Assembly: GCF_037969875.1 (NCBI RefSeq)
Contig: NZ_CP150218.1
Span: 6,758,001-6,822,000, forward strand
DNA length: 64,000 nt
Direction: 5' to 3'
Origin: Paenibacillus sp. FSL R7-0337
GTDB lineage: Bacteria > Bacillota > Bacilli > Paenibacillales > Paenibacillaceae
Shown piece by piece: positions 16,119 to 25,047 of the stretch. A program made the position numbers and the translations under genes. The notes under the pieces were generated by a model. That model searched no databases. It was not told the DNA's origin and saw only the letters and a program-made list of their open reading frames with translations. Position 1 is the first letter of the stretch, and the number at the start of each line of letters is the position of its first letter.

Positions 16119-17453
16119 TTGGAAGGTCAAGGCGATAACATCACAAAGCATGAACAACTGCTGCAGCACATTGAGAGTCTGAAGGTAGGAACCAAGATCT
16201 CCGTCCGCAAGCTGGCGAAGGAGATGGGGGTCAGCGAAGGTACGGCTTACCGTGCGGTGAAGGAAGCGGAGAACCTCGGAATCGTTATCACCAAGGAACG
16301 GATTGGTACGGTCCGGGTGGAGAAGAAGCCGCGTAATATTTCCGAGCAGCTCACCTTCGGCGATGTCGTGGATATTGTTGAAGGGCATGTGCTTGGCGGA
16401 GCAGAGGGTCTGAACAAGCATCTTCATAAATATGTGATCGGTGCGATGAAGGTCGATGCCATGATCCGGTACATCGATGCCGACAGCCTGCTGATCGTCG
16501 GGAACCGCGATGATGTGCACTCGCTTGCACTGGAGCAGGGGGCCGGGGTGCTTGTGACAGGGGGTTTCGGCACCAGCCGCGAGGTCAAAGCGCTGGCCGA
16601 TGAGCTGGACCTGCCGGTCATCTCGTCCAGACATGATACGTTTACGGTGGCTTCGATGATTAACCGCGCGATCTTTGACCGGCTGATCAAGAAGAAGATA
16701 ATGCTGGTGGAGGATATCGTGGAGGGCAAGCTGCGGCTGAACACGCTCAAAATCTCCAGCACCGTAGGAGAACTGCGTGAACTGGCACTGGCCAGCGGAG
16801 AGCAGCGGTTCCCGGTCACGGATGAATGGAACCGGGTTATCGGAATTGTAGGCCGGCGTGATGTGGAGGATCTCAGCGAAGGGCAAATTATTGAAAAGGC
16901 GATGGTGCGCAGTCCGGTCACCGCTGCACTCCAGACCTCGCTGGCTTCGGCGGCGCAGATTATGATGTGGGAGGGGATCGATTTTCTGCCCATTGTGGAC
17001 CGCAACCGTAAGCTGGTAGGATCGGTCACCCGCCGTGAAGTGCTGCAGAGCCTGCGCGACGCCAGCAATCAGCCGCAGCTTGGAGAGACGTTCGATCATC
17101 TGATCTGGAACGGGTTCGCGGATGAGCGGGATGAGGAGGGCAGGCTGTTCTTCCATGGCTTCATTACCCCGCAGATGGCGACCGATCTGGGAACGATCTC
17201 GGAAGGGGTTCTGTCCACCCTGATGACTTTGTCCGCCTTCAAGGCAGCCAAGGATATCACCGGGAACGACTATGTACTGGACAATATGTCCACTTACTTC
17301 ATCCGTCCGGTACAGATTGAGCATTCCATCACCGTCATGCCGAAGCTGCTGGAGATCAGCCGCCGCACCTGCAAGCTGGAGATCGAGATCAGCTATATGG
17401 ATACCATTGTTGCCAAGGCCGTTCTGATGCTGCAGTCGATTGACCACGGGTAA
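16119..17453 (+). CDS. ytoI: HTH-DRTGG-CBS-hotdog regulatory protein YtoI
   Basis: 444 aa, TTG 16119 after GGGGGTG. Domains in order: winged HTH at about 15-70 (S-V-R-K-L-A-K-E-M-G-V-S-E-G-T-A-Y-R), DRTGG domain at about 75-190, paired CBS domains at about 195-310 (F-P-V-T-D-E-W-N-R-V-I-G-I-V-G and F-L-P-I-V-D-R-N-R-K-L-V-G), and a C-terminal hotdog/thioesterase-like domain at about 320-444. Architecture and length match B. subtilis YtoI, which also neighbours ytpI, ytrI, ytrH and dnaE. CBS pairs usually bind adenosyl nucleotides; the regulated target is unknown. Confidence 0.88.
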   Translation: MEGQGDNITKHEQLLQHIESLKVGTKISVRKLAKEMGVSEGTAYRAVKEAENLGIVITKERIGTVRVEKKPRNISEQLTFGDVVDIVEGHVLGGAEGLNKHLHKYVIGAMKVDAMIRYIDADSLLIVGNRDDVHSLALEQGAGVLVTGGFGTSREVKALADELDLPVISSRHDTFTVASMINRAIFDRLIKKKIMLVEDIVEGKLRLNTLKISSTVGELRELALASGEQRFPVTDEWNRVIGIVGRRDVEDLSEGQIIEKAMVRSPVTAALQTSLASAAQIMMWEGIDFLPIVDRNRKLVGSVTRREVLQSLRDASNQPQLGETFDHLIWNGFADERDEEGRLFFHGFITPQMATDLGTISEGVLSTLMTLSAFKAAKDITGNDYVLDNMSTYFIRPVQIEHSITVMPKLLEISRRTCKLEIEISYMDTIVAKAVLMLQSIDHG

Positions 17454-17502
17454 CGGGATTAGTGAGTGACTATGAACGAAGATTCATTTTAGGCAAAATA
17501 TT

Positions 17503-17555
17503 AAATAGACCAGGGCTGTCCTGCAGGCGATCAGGATGGGCAACTGGTCTATTTG
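17503..17555. terminator. hairpin between convergent ytoI and ytpI
   Basis: AAATAGACCAG (17503-17513) and CTGGTCTATTT (17544-17554) form an 11-bp perfect stem. Long 30-nt loop and a weak U tail; probably a bidirectional terminator. Confidence 0.6.
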
Positions 17556-17576
17556 TATTGGCGGCGGGCTGAACCC

Positions 17577-17879
17577 TCAGCTTCCGCTGCGCATCCGGCT
17601 ATAGTAGCTGAAGCTGCGCAGTCCCGAGAAGATATTGAACAAGCCCAGCAGCAGAAAAGCAGCCTCAATGACCACGTTAAGCGTCGAGCCGCGGAAGATG
17701 AACATCGACATTAATGAAAGCGTGACCAGCATTCCGCCCAGCAGCATATTCATGATCGAGCGTCTGGTGCCTTGGATAAGCGGGTCGGCGGTTCTGCGGG
17801 AAGAGATGCTGTACGCGGCGGCGCATACCATGAAGATAACCAGCAGGGCAAACAGCACATACTTAATGAACATAATCAT
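17577..17879 (-). CDS. ytpI: YtpI-family membrane protein
   Basis: 100 aa from ATG 17879, which has AAAGGAG upstream and gives the usual family length; the longer start at 17963 adds 28 hydrophilic residues with no site. Three TM segments (about 1-21, 44-64 and 68-88). Identified mainly by size, topology and its position between ytoI and ytrI, as in Bacillus. Function unknown. Confidence 0.65.
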   Translation of the reverse strand: MIMFIKYVLFALLVIFMVCAAAYSISSRRTADPLIQGTRRSIMNMLLGGMLVTLSLMSMFIFRGSTLNVVIEAAFLLLGLFNIFSGLRSFSYYSRMRSGS

Positions 17880-17984
17880 GAACGGCAGCTCCTTTGTGGA
17901 AGACCCGTCAGTCAGCATTGCCTTAGCCGGGCACTCTGTATCCTGTGATTGTGATTTGTCCACTATTGTATCATGATTTGCGGC

Positions 17985-18488
17985 TCAGCTGCGCTTATAC
18001 GGACTGATTTCCACCCAGATTTGCAGCACGCCCTCCATCACCAGCATGGTGCGGATTTTGACGGTGTATTCCTTCTCGCGGGCCAGATAGATTTTGCTGT
18101 CCAGCAGCAGGCGCGCCAGCTTGCCGTCGGAATCGATATCGAACATGCTGCGCCCGCGCAGCGGCTCCAGATCGCCCGCCAGCTTGCTGAGAACCTCCTT
18201 GGTTGTCACCGGGTCCAGCGCCGCCGCACCGTCCTTGACCTTACTCTCCTCGGTACGCACCTTAATCTCACGGATGACGGTGGAGGTATTGTTGTATTTT
18301 TTGAGCGTCAGAATGTCTTTACGGTATTGTTCAATCTCCAGCCGCAGATCGTGGTTATTCACCCAGAGAATGTTATAGCCCATATGATAAATCGCGTTGT
18401 ACAGGGCGGCTCCCACAATCACCCCCAGCACAAACACAGCAGCAATCTGCGAGAATCGGCGGTAGCGGTGGAACGGCGGAAGTCGCAT
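17985..18488 (-). CDS. ytrI: sporulation membrane protein YtrI
   Basis: 167 aa from ATG 18488 (AAGGGGTG about 9 nt upstream), which removes a spurious extension overlapping ytrH. Single N-terminal TM (about residues 14-38) after a basic R-L-P-P-F-H-R-Y-R-R segment, then a coiled-coil region (W-V-N-N-H-D-L-R-L-E-I-E-Q-Y-R-K) and a mixed domain. It lies next to ytrH, with which it is required for efficient sporulation in B. subtilis. Confidence 0.8.
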   Translation of the reverse strand: MRLPPFHRYRRFSQIAAVFVLGVIVGAALYNAIYHMGYNILWVNNHDLRLEIEQYRKDILTLKKYNNTSTVIREIKVRTEESKVKDGAAALDPVTTKEVLSKLAGDLEPLRGRSMFDIDSDGKLARLLLDSKIYLAREKEYTVKIRTMLVMEGVLQIWVEISPYKRS

Positions 18489-18510
18489 GTATCTTTTCAC
18501 CCCTTCGCTT

Positions 18511-18831
18511 CTACTTGCCGCATACCCACTTGACCAGCTCGCTGCCCATATGAGCGCCCAGGAAAGCGAACACCAGATAGAGAATCTGCTTGATGGCCGG
18601 AGAGAGATTGCCTCCCAGCATATTGCTCTCAATGACCCGCATCGGGTCGATGGTTCCGCCTACTGCGGTAGCCAGTGCCCATATCTTAATCCGGTCTGCG
18701 ATTTCCAGCATGGTATCGGTTGGCGGCTGAAGAGAGACGACGGCGCCGATTCCGCCCAGCATTGCTCCGCCAAGCACTATGCCGAATGCGATGAAGAAGT
18801 CGAGGACGGCCTTGCTTAAGAAAATATCCAT
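18511..18831 (-). CDS. ytrH: sporulation membrane protein YtrH
   Basis: 106 aa, ATG 18831 with AGGAGGGAG upstream. Gly-rich TM1 (F-G-I-V-L-G-G-A-M-L-G-G-I-G-A), a conserved D-R-I-K-I-W-A-L-A-T-A-V-G-G-T-I-D segment, and a C-terminal TM. Matches the YtrH family; in B. subtilis it is a SigE-dependent mother-cell gene. First gene of the minus-strand pair, divergent from dnaE. Confidence 0.88.
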   Translation of the reverse strand: MDIFLSKAVLDFFIAFGIVLGGAMLGGIGAVVSLQPPTDTMLEIADRIKIWALATAVGGTIDPMRVIESNMLGGNLSPAIKQILYLVFAFLGAHMGSELVKWVCGK

Positions 18832-18975
18832 AAAAAGCTCCCTCCTTAGATCAGGCGGCGGCCTGCCTTTGCCTGTCCATATGCTCTTAATCCATTCTAT
18901 GGGCGGTTCCCCCTCTAATATGATAAAATAGTTTCATCTTATGTTTTGATTTGGAGCTGAAGGGAAGTGGGGAAT

Positions 18976-21900
18976 ATGAGCCCATTCGTGCATTTGCATG
19001 TGCACAGCGAATACAGTTTACTGGACGGGGCGGCGCGCATTACAGATCTCGTGCGCCGGGCCGGCGAATACGGCATGACATCGCTGGCGCTGACGGATCA
19101 TGGTGTGATGTACGGGGCCATCCCTTTCTATAAAGCCTGCCAGGCGCAGGGAATCAAGCCGATTATCGGCTGTGAGGCTTATTTAACCGCAGGCTCGCGC
19201 CGTGAGCGGGGAAGCCGCAAGGATCAGCCGATCTATCACCTGATTCTGCTGGCGAAGAATATGACCGGCTACCGGAATCTGATGAAGCTGATCTCCATCG
19301 GCCATCTGGAGGGCCAGCATTACAAGCCGCGTATCGATATGGAGGCGCTGGCAGCGCATGCCGAGGGCATTATCTGCCTAAGTGCCTGTCTGGGCGGTGA
19401 AGTACCGCAGCATCTGCTGCACGGCCGGGAGGAGGAGGCGCGCAAGGCGGCACTGCGGTATAAGGATGTTTTTGGAAGCGACTTCTATCTGGAGCTGCAG
19501 GATCACGGGATTGCCGAGCAGAAGCGGGTGAATCCGCAGCTGATTGCGCTTGCTGAAGAGCTCGGCATTCCGCTGGCAGCGACTAATGATGTCCACTATA
19601 TGGACAAGGAGGATGCCGAGGTTCAGGATGTGCTGATCTGCATCGGCACGGGCAAATCTGTGGACGATGAGGACCGGCTGAAGATCGGGACAGACCAGTT
19701 GTTCTTCAAAAGCGGGGAGCAGATGGCTGCGCTGTTTCCGCATGTGCCGCAGGCGATAGAGAACACGCAGCGGATCGCTGAAGCGTGCAATCTGGAGCTG
19801 ACGTTCGGCAATCATATTCTCCCGGAATTCTCGCCTCTGCCGGAAGGGCTGGATGCCGCTGCTTATCTGCGCGAGCTATGCCGCAGCGGGCTGGAGCAGC
19901 GCTATGCGGATACTCCGCTCTGGGAATCGCCAGAGGAGAAGGAGACGGCTGAGAAGCGGCTCGACTACGAGCTGGGAGTCATTGAGAGTATGGGGTTCAG
20001 CGATTACTTCCTGATCGTGTGGGATTTTATCGCTTTTTGTCACCGCAGCGGCATTGTTACCGGTCCGGGCCGTGGTTCCTCCGCAGGAAGTCTCACCGCA
20101 TACACGCTGAAGATTACCGATGTGGACCCGCTGAAATATAATCTGCTGTTCGAGCGGTTTCTGAACCCTGAGCGGATCACGATGCCCGATATTGATATCG
20201 ACTTCAGCGACGAACGCCGCGATGAGGTCATTGCCTATGTGGTGGACAAGTACGGCAAGGAGCATGTGGCGCAGATCATCACCTTCGGTACGATGGCGGC
20301 CAGGGCTGCTGTCCGTGATGTGGGCCGGGCGCTGAATCTGCCTTATAACGAGGTGGACAAGGCGGCGAAGTTAATTCCGGGCCAGCTCGGAATTAATATT
20401 ACCCGGGCGCTGGAGAGCTCGACTGAGCTGAAGGCGCTGTATGAGACGAACCCGAAGACCAGAGGCCTGCTCGACATGGCGATGAAGGTGGAGGGCATGC
20501 CGCGCCATGCTTCGACGCATGCGGCTGGCGTGGTCATCTCCAAGGGTCCATTGACCGATGCTGTTCCGCTTCAGGCGGGCAATGAGAGTACGGCGCTTAC
20601 CCAGTACTCCATGGAGCATCTGGAGAGCGTAGGGCTGCTCAAGATGGACTTCCTCGGCCTGCGGACTTTGTCGATTATTGAAAGGTGCATGAAGTGGGTG
20701 AAGGAGATGACCGGGAGTGTGCCTGATTTCCGCATCATTCCGGATCACGATCCGCTCACCTATGAGATGCTGGGAGCAGGCGAGACGACGGGCGTATTCC
20801 AGCTGGAATCGGCAGGTGTACGGCGGGTACTGAAGGACCTGAAGCCTAGCGGGTTCGAGGATATTGTCTCGGTGGTAGCGCTGTACCGCCCGGGTCCGAT
20901 GGAATTCATCCCGAAATTCATCGGGGGCAAGCACGGGGAGTTCGAGGTTGTCTATCCGCATGCGGATTTGCAGCCGATTCTGGCCGATACCTACGGTATT
21001 ATCGTCTACCAGGAGCAGATCATGCAGATTGCCTCGCTGATGGCCGGCTTCTCGCTTGGCGAAGCAGACCTGCTCCGCCGTGCAGTGTCCAAGAAGAAGC
21101 GGGAGACACTGGATCAGGAGCGCAGCCACTTCGTGGAGGGCAGTCTGAAGCAGGGCTACCAGGAAGCGGATGCCCATGCGGTCTATGATATGATCGTGAA
21201 GTTCGCCAACTACGGCTTTCCGCGCGCCCATGCGGCTGCTTATGGTGTTCTCGCCTTCCAGACGGCGTATCTCAAGGCGCATTATCCGGTGCAGTTCATG
21301 GCCGCTATGCTCACCGCCGTGATGGGGACCCACCGCAAGGTGGCGGAATATGTCCTGGAATGCCGCCGGTCCGGGATTGGCGTACTGCCGCCGGATGTCA
21401 ACGAGAGCGGGGTATTGTTCACTCCGGTGCCCGGCGAAGGCCGCGGGCATATCCGCTTCGGGCTGGCTGCGGTGAAGAATGTCGGCACGCTGGCTGTGGA
21501 GAACATTATGGCGGTCCGTAAGGAGCGGCCGTTCGACAGCCTGCTCGATTTCTGCCGCCGGGTTGACTTACGCGTCTGCAACAAGCGGGTCATCGAATCG
21601 CTGCTGCAGACCGGCGCCTTCGATGCGCTGCCCGGACACCGGGCGCAGCTGCTGGCGATGCTGGATGAGACGGTGGACGCGGCGGCCAAATGGCGCAAAG
21701 AGCGCGATGAGCTGCAGATCCAGCTGTTCGATGACCTGATCGAGACGCCGAACTGGGAGATCCGCTACCCGGATATTCCGAGGTTCAGCGGAACCCAGCA
21801 GCTGGAGCTGGAGCGTGAGCTGCTCGGGCTCTATCTCTCCGGCCATCCGCTGGATGACCATGCGGGGCTGCTGGAGGAGCCGGGGATGCAGAAGCTGATG

Positions 21901-22734
21901 GATCTTGGCGAAGCTGCGGATGAGAGTATGACCGTGACGGCCGGTATGGTCGTGTCGCTGAAGGAGATCACGACCAAAGCCGGGAAGGCGATGGCTTTTG
22001 TGGAGTGGGAAGACCAGATCGAGCGCTGCGAGGTCGTACTCTTCCCGGAGGTGTGGAAACGCAGCCGCGCCCTGATTGAGAAGGGCGCATTGCTGGCCCT
22101 GCGCGCCAAGGTGCAGCAGGAGGACGAGGGCTTCAAGCTACTGGCTGAGGAGGTAGCTCCGCTCACCTCGGACAGCGTGCGCGGCCTGCTGCAGCGCCGC
22201 AGCGCCGGGTCCCGGCCCGCCTACGGCGCGGGCCGCGGTGCCCCCGCAGGAGCGCCTGCGGCCGCTCCTGCAGCCCGCACGGGCGCCGGTGGCCCCGGCG
22301 CCCGGCCCGGCGGTGCAGCTGGCGCCGCCGCTGCACCGGGCACGCGCACACCGGCGGCACAGCCGCCCGGTGCGCGCGCTTCCGCGGCCGCTGCGCAGGC
22401 CGCGCCCAAGGCCCAGGCCGCGTCAGACGCGCGGCCGGGCAGCCCTGCCCCGCTGCGCACGGGGCAGGACCCAGCCGCTGAGCGCTTCGCAGGCTCAGCG
22501 CCCGGCGCCCAGCGTGTCTTCATCAAGATCACGCCGGGCGCTGAGCTGAAGGGTCTGCTGCCGCGCCTCCAGGCGCTGCTGCAGACCCATCCGGGACCCG
22601 CAGCGACGCTGCTGTTCTACGAGCGCAACCAGAAGGTGCTTGCGCTGAGCGACAGCTACCGGATCGAGCCCTCGGAGGAGCTGTTCGCAGCCATTGAAGA
22701 GATGCTGGGTGCCGGAACCGTCCGCCTCCGATAG
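18976..22734 (+). CDS. dnaE: DNA polymerase III alpha subunit DnaE
   Basis: 1252 aa from ATG 18976; GTG 18967 is too close to its AGGGAAG site. N-terminal PHP domain (H-L-H-V-H-S-E-Y-S-L-L-D-G), C-family polymerase palm with the catalytic P-D-I-D-I-D-F triad (about residues 405-411) and G-P-G-R-G-S-S-A-G-S, fingers (Y-R-P-G-P-M), tandem HhH region and an OB-fold domain (about 965-1060). Then comes an unusual ~105-residue Ala/Pro/Gly-rich segment (about 1075-1180; nt 22200-22510), followed by a short structured C-terminus. This is the lagging-strand/primer-extending polymerase alongside PolC in Firmicutes; most DnaE1-type proteins are about 1100-1200 aa, and the extra length is this linker. 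Confidence 0.95.
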   Translation: MSPFVHLHVHSEYSLLDGAARITDLVRRAGEYGMTSLALTDHGVMYGAIPFYKACQAQGIKPIIGCEAYLTAGSRRERGSRKDQPIYHLILLAKNMTGYRNLMKLISIGHLEGQHYKPRIDMEALAAHAEGIICLSACLGGEVPQHLLHGREEEARKAALRYKDVFGSDFYLELQDHGIAEQKRVNPQLIALAEELGIPLAATNDVHYMDKEDAEVQDVLICIGTGKSVDDEDRLKIGTDQLFFKSGEQMAALFPHVPQAIENTQRIAEACNLELTFGNHILPEFSPLPEGLDAAAYLRELCRSGLEQRYADTPLWESPEEKETAEKRLDYELGVIESMGFSDYFLIVWDFIAFCHRSGIVTGPGRGSSAGSLTAYTLKITDVDPLKYNLLFERFLNPERITMPDIDIDFSDERRDEVIAYVVDKYGKEHVAQIITFGTMAARAAVRDVGRALNLPYNEVDKAAKLIPGQLGINITRALESSTELKALYETNPKTRGLLDMAMKVEGMPRHASTHAAGVVISKGPLTDAVPLQAGNESTALTQYSMEHLESVGLLKMDFLGLRTLSIIERCMKWVKEMTGSVPDFRIIPDHDPLTYEMLGAGETTGVFQLESAGVRRVLKDLKPSGFEDIVSVVALYRPGPMEFIPKFIGGKHGEFEVVYPHADLQPILADTYGIIVYQEQIMQIASLMAGFSLGEADLLRRAVSKKKRETLDQERSHFVEGSLKQGYQEADAHAVYDMIVKFANYGFPRAHAAAYGVLAFQTAYLKAHYPVQFMAAMLTAVMGTHRKVAEYVLECRRSGIGVLPPDVNESGVLFTPVPGEGRGHIRFGLAAVKNVGTLAVENIMAVRKERPFDSLLDFCRRVDLRVCNKRVIESLLQTGAFDALPGHRAQLLAMLDETVDAAAKWRKERDELQIQLFDDLIETPNWEIRYPDIPRFSGTQQLELERELLGLYLSGHPLDDHAGLLEEPGMQKLMDLGEAADESMTVTAGMVVSLKEITTKAGKAMAFVEWEDQIERCEVVLFPEVWKRSRALIEKGALLALRAKVQQEDEGFKLLAEEVAPLTSDSVRGLLQRRSAGSRPAYGAGRGAPAGAPAAAPAARTGAGGPGARPGGAAGAAAAPGTRTPAAQPPGARASAAAAQAAPKAQAASDARPGSPAPLRTGQDPAAERFAGSAPGAQRVFIKITPGAELKGLLPRLQALLQTHPGPAATLLFYERNQKVLALSDSYRIEPSEELFAAIEEMLGAGTVRLR

Positions 22735-23232
22735 GAGCAGCCAAGCTGTCCTTGGAGCTTGTTCGAAGTGAACATTCACATAGGTGTATTATGTACAATT
22801 ATCAACCGTGAAAAGGATGGCTTTCCTCCTCTAACTGTAGTTTGTACAACTAAATCTGCCCGAATGGGTGAGAACCCGGGTATAGAGGCAGTTTAATTGT
22901 ATGAATTACAGCTAAAAGGATAGTCGGCGCTAAATCAGATGATTTAGTTGTACAGAATGCACTTAAGCATCCCCATTGCACCCTAATTGGGGCATGGCAA
23001 ACCCTCAGCATGGCGGCTGGTTAAAGAGTTTCTCACCAGTTAATTTTGATGCTGCACAAATGCATCTTTTATGGGCAGCCGCTGTGATACACTGATCTTT
23101 TTAGCACATTTGCCCCCTCTTCCGCATACATTAGGGAACCAATAGAGTGAACTTATGAATCTGTCAGGTTTTACTCTCAAGTTCAGCTAAATCATAGCGG
23201 GGCATTGTCCCGTGCGGAAGGGGAATGACATC
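22735..23232. repeat. intergenic region with 14-bp inverted repeat
   Basis: No gene. TGTACAACTAAATC at 22843-22856 and its exact reverse complement GATTTAGTTGTACA at 22941-22954 flank 84 bp; a smaller palindrome TAAATCAGATGATTTA lies at 22931-22946. The sequence style (short palindromic, AT-rich) resembles dispersed intergenic repeats. No clear terminator with a U-run follows dnaE. Confidence 0.5.
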
Positions 23233-23733
23233 ATGTCCTATCAAATGGCGGAGGAGCTGCTGGAGCGCCGGGGAGTATCACTGGACTCGATCGCGGAGAT
23301 CGTCTATATCCTGCAATCGGTCTATTATCCCAGCTTAACGCAGGAGGAGTGCCTGAGCAGCGTCAAGTCGGTCCTGAACAAAAGAGAAGTCCAGTATACG
23401 CTCATGACCGGGATTGCGCTGGATGAGTTAGCCGAGAAGAAGCTGTTGCCCCAGCCGTTTCAGGCGGTAATGGAAGCGGATGAATCGCTCTACGGGGCGG
23501 ACGAGACGCTGGCACTGGGCATCACGAGCGTGTATGGAATGATCGGCCTGACCAGCTTCGGCTACCTGGATAAAATAAAGCTTGGAATTATCGGCAAATT
23601 GAATGATGATAAAGGGAGCATTCATGTATTTCTGGATGATCTTGTGGCCGGAATTGCGGCTGCAGCTTCAGCCCGGATCGCCCACGGGCATGAGGGTGCG
23701 AAGGTCTATCCCCATGTGACCGGGACCGAATAA
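23233..23733 (+). CDS. pgpA: phosphatidylglycerophosphatase A-like protein (YutG)
   Basis: 166 aa from ATG 23233 (AAGGGGA 8 nt upstream). Contains the PgpA-fold core: G-I-A-L-D-E-L-A helix, T-S-V-Y-G-M-I-G-L-T-S-F-G-Y-L-D, and the C-terminal F-L-D-D-L-V-A-G-I-A-A-A metal-binding helix. Expected to dephosphorylate phosphatidylglycerophosphate in membrane lipid synthesis. Unlike E. coli PgpA it is the short soluble YutG type without obvious TM segments. Confidence 0.82.
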   Translation: MSYQMAEELLERRGVSLDSIAEIVYILQSVYYPSLTQEECLSSVKSVLNKREVQYTLMTGIALDELAEKKLLPQPFQAVMEADESLYGADETLALGITSVYGMIGLTSFGYLDKIKLGIIGKLNDDKGSIHVFLDDLVAGIAAAASARIAHGHEGAKVYPHVTGTE

Positions 23734-23880
23734 CGGCTGTTCCTGATGCGCTGCGACCGGCCTCCCGGGCCTGAGTCCTTCCTGCCGGGCTTGCTTGCGG
23801 GAAAAAAGAAAACTGTGTTATCATAATTTCATTATATTCAGGATACGGCTGGATTCGAGATTAGGGAGGCCTTGCAGGGC

Positions 23881-24069
23881 ATGTGGACGGTAATCTATAT
23901 AGCGCCGACCGCCAAAGTGGCGGAGATGATCCAGAGGAAGCTTACGGAAGAAGGATTTCTGATTAAATGCCGTCCCATCAATATGTCCAAGCAGCAGTTT
24001 GAGATTCTGGTTCCTTCGGGAGAGCTTGAAGAAGTGCAGGAGGTCCTCAATCTGATTCTGCATCCCTGA
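23881..24069 (+). CDS. small DUF2007-like protein upstream of accD
   Basis: 62 aa from ATG 23881 (GGGAGG upstream; TTG 23872 is an alternative). Pattern W-T-V-I-Y-I-A-P-T-A-K-V-A-E-M-I-Q-R-K-L-T-E-E-G-F then Q-F-E-I-L-V-P-S-G-E-L-E-E-V-Q-E-V-L, a beta-alpha-beta layout as in small ferredoxin-like DUF2007 domains. It precedes accD by about 80 nt. Function unknown. Confidence 0.6.
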   Translation: MWTVIYIAPTAKVAEMIQRKLTEEGFLIKCRPINMSKQQFEILVPSGELEEVQEVLNLILHP

Positions 24070-24152
24070 AGAGTATGGCATAGAGATTCAAAGCATTCAT
24101 GACAGCGGCAAGCTGCTATTTACGCAAATAAACGGCTGAAGAGGTGCGACCC

Positions 24153-25046
24153 TTGTTCAAAGATTTATTTCAGAAAAAACGGAAGTACGCGACTATTCCT
24201 TCAGAACGTCTGGAGCGAAGCGGCGGACCGGCAGAAGGCGAGCGCCCTAAGCGGGAGATTCCCGAAGGTCTAATGAGCAAGTGCGCCAAATGCGGAACGA
24301 TCCAGTATAGCAAGGAACTGGAGAAGAATTTGAAAGTATGCCCTTCCTGCGGCTATCATATGCGCCTCAATGCGACCGAACGGATTGCAATGATACTTGA
24401 TCCGGAAGGGTTCATTGAGTTCGACAGCGAGATGGCGTCGATTGATCCGCTGAAGTTCCCCGGCTATGCCTCGAAGCTTGCGCAACAGCAGTCCAAAACC
24501 GGACAGCTTGAAGCTGTAATCACCGGCCAGGGCAGCATTGGCGGACATCCGGTTATTGTAGCCGTGATGAATTTTGAGTTCTTCACCGGCAGCATGGGAT
24601 CTGTGGTTGGAGAGAAAATTACAAGAGCGGTGGAAGAAGCGACAGAGCAGGCAATGCCGATGCTGATCTTCTCCACCTCCGGCGGAGCCAGAATGCAGGA
24701 GAGCATTCTCAGTCTCATGCAGATGGCGAAGACAAGCGCCGCGCTGGCCCGGTTCAGTGAAGCAGGCGGCCTGTATATTTCCGTCATTACTGATCCGACT
24801 ACCGGCGGGGTATCGGCGAGCTTTGCCAGCCTGGGCGACATTATTATTGCCGAGCCCGGAGCGGTATTCGGCTTTGCCGGACGGATTGTCATCGAGCAGA
24901 CGATCCGCCAGAAGCTGCCGGAGGATTTCCAGACGGCAGAGTTCAATCTGCAGCACGGACAGCTGGATCTGGTCGTGCACCGTAAGGAAATGCGCTCCAC
25001 ACTCACGAAGCTGCTGGAACTGCATGATGTGAAAGGGGGATTTTAG
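24153..25046 (+). CDS. accD: acetyl-CoA carboxylase carboxyltransferase subunit beta
   Basis: 297 aa from TTG 24153 (GAGGTG 6 nt upstream). N-terminal four-Cys zinc ribbon (C-A-K-C...C-P-S-C, roughly residues 46-68), then the carboxyltransferase crotonase fold with S-T-S-G-G-A-R-M-Q-E-S (oxyanion/CoA site) and P-T-T-G-G-V-S-A-S-F. With AccA it transfers the carboxyl group from biotin to acetyl-CoA, the first step of fatty-acid synthesis. accA starts 2 nt after its stop. Confidence 0.95.
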   Translation: MFKDLFQKKRKYATIPSERLERSGGPAEGERPKREIPEGLMSKCAKCGTIQYSKELEKNLKVCPSCGYHMRLNATERIAMILDPEGFIEFDSEMASIDPLKFPGYASKLAQQQSKTGQLEAVITGQGSIGGHPVIVAVMNFEFFTGSMGSVVGEKITRAVEEATEQAMPMLIFSTSGGARMQESILSLMQMAKTSAALARFSEAGGLYISVITDPTTGGVSASFASLGDIIIAEPGAVFGFAGRIVIEQTIRQKLPEDFQTAEFNLQHGQLDLVVHRKEMRSTLTKLLELHDVKGGF

Positions 25047-25047
25047 G

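Noticed and set aside
16017..17447. 476-codon minus-strand ORF
   Set aside because: Lies exactly antisense to ytoI, whose domains are clear; His/Gln/Leu-rich composition is typical of a shadow frame.
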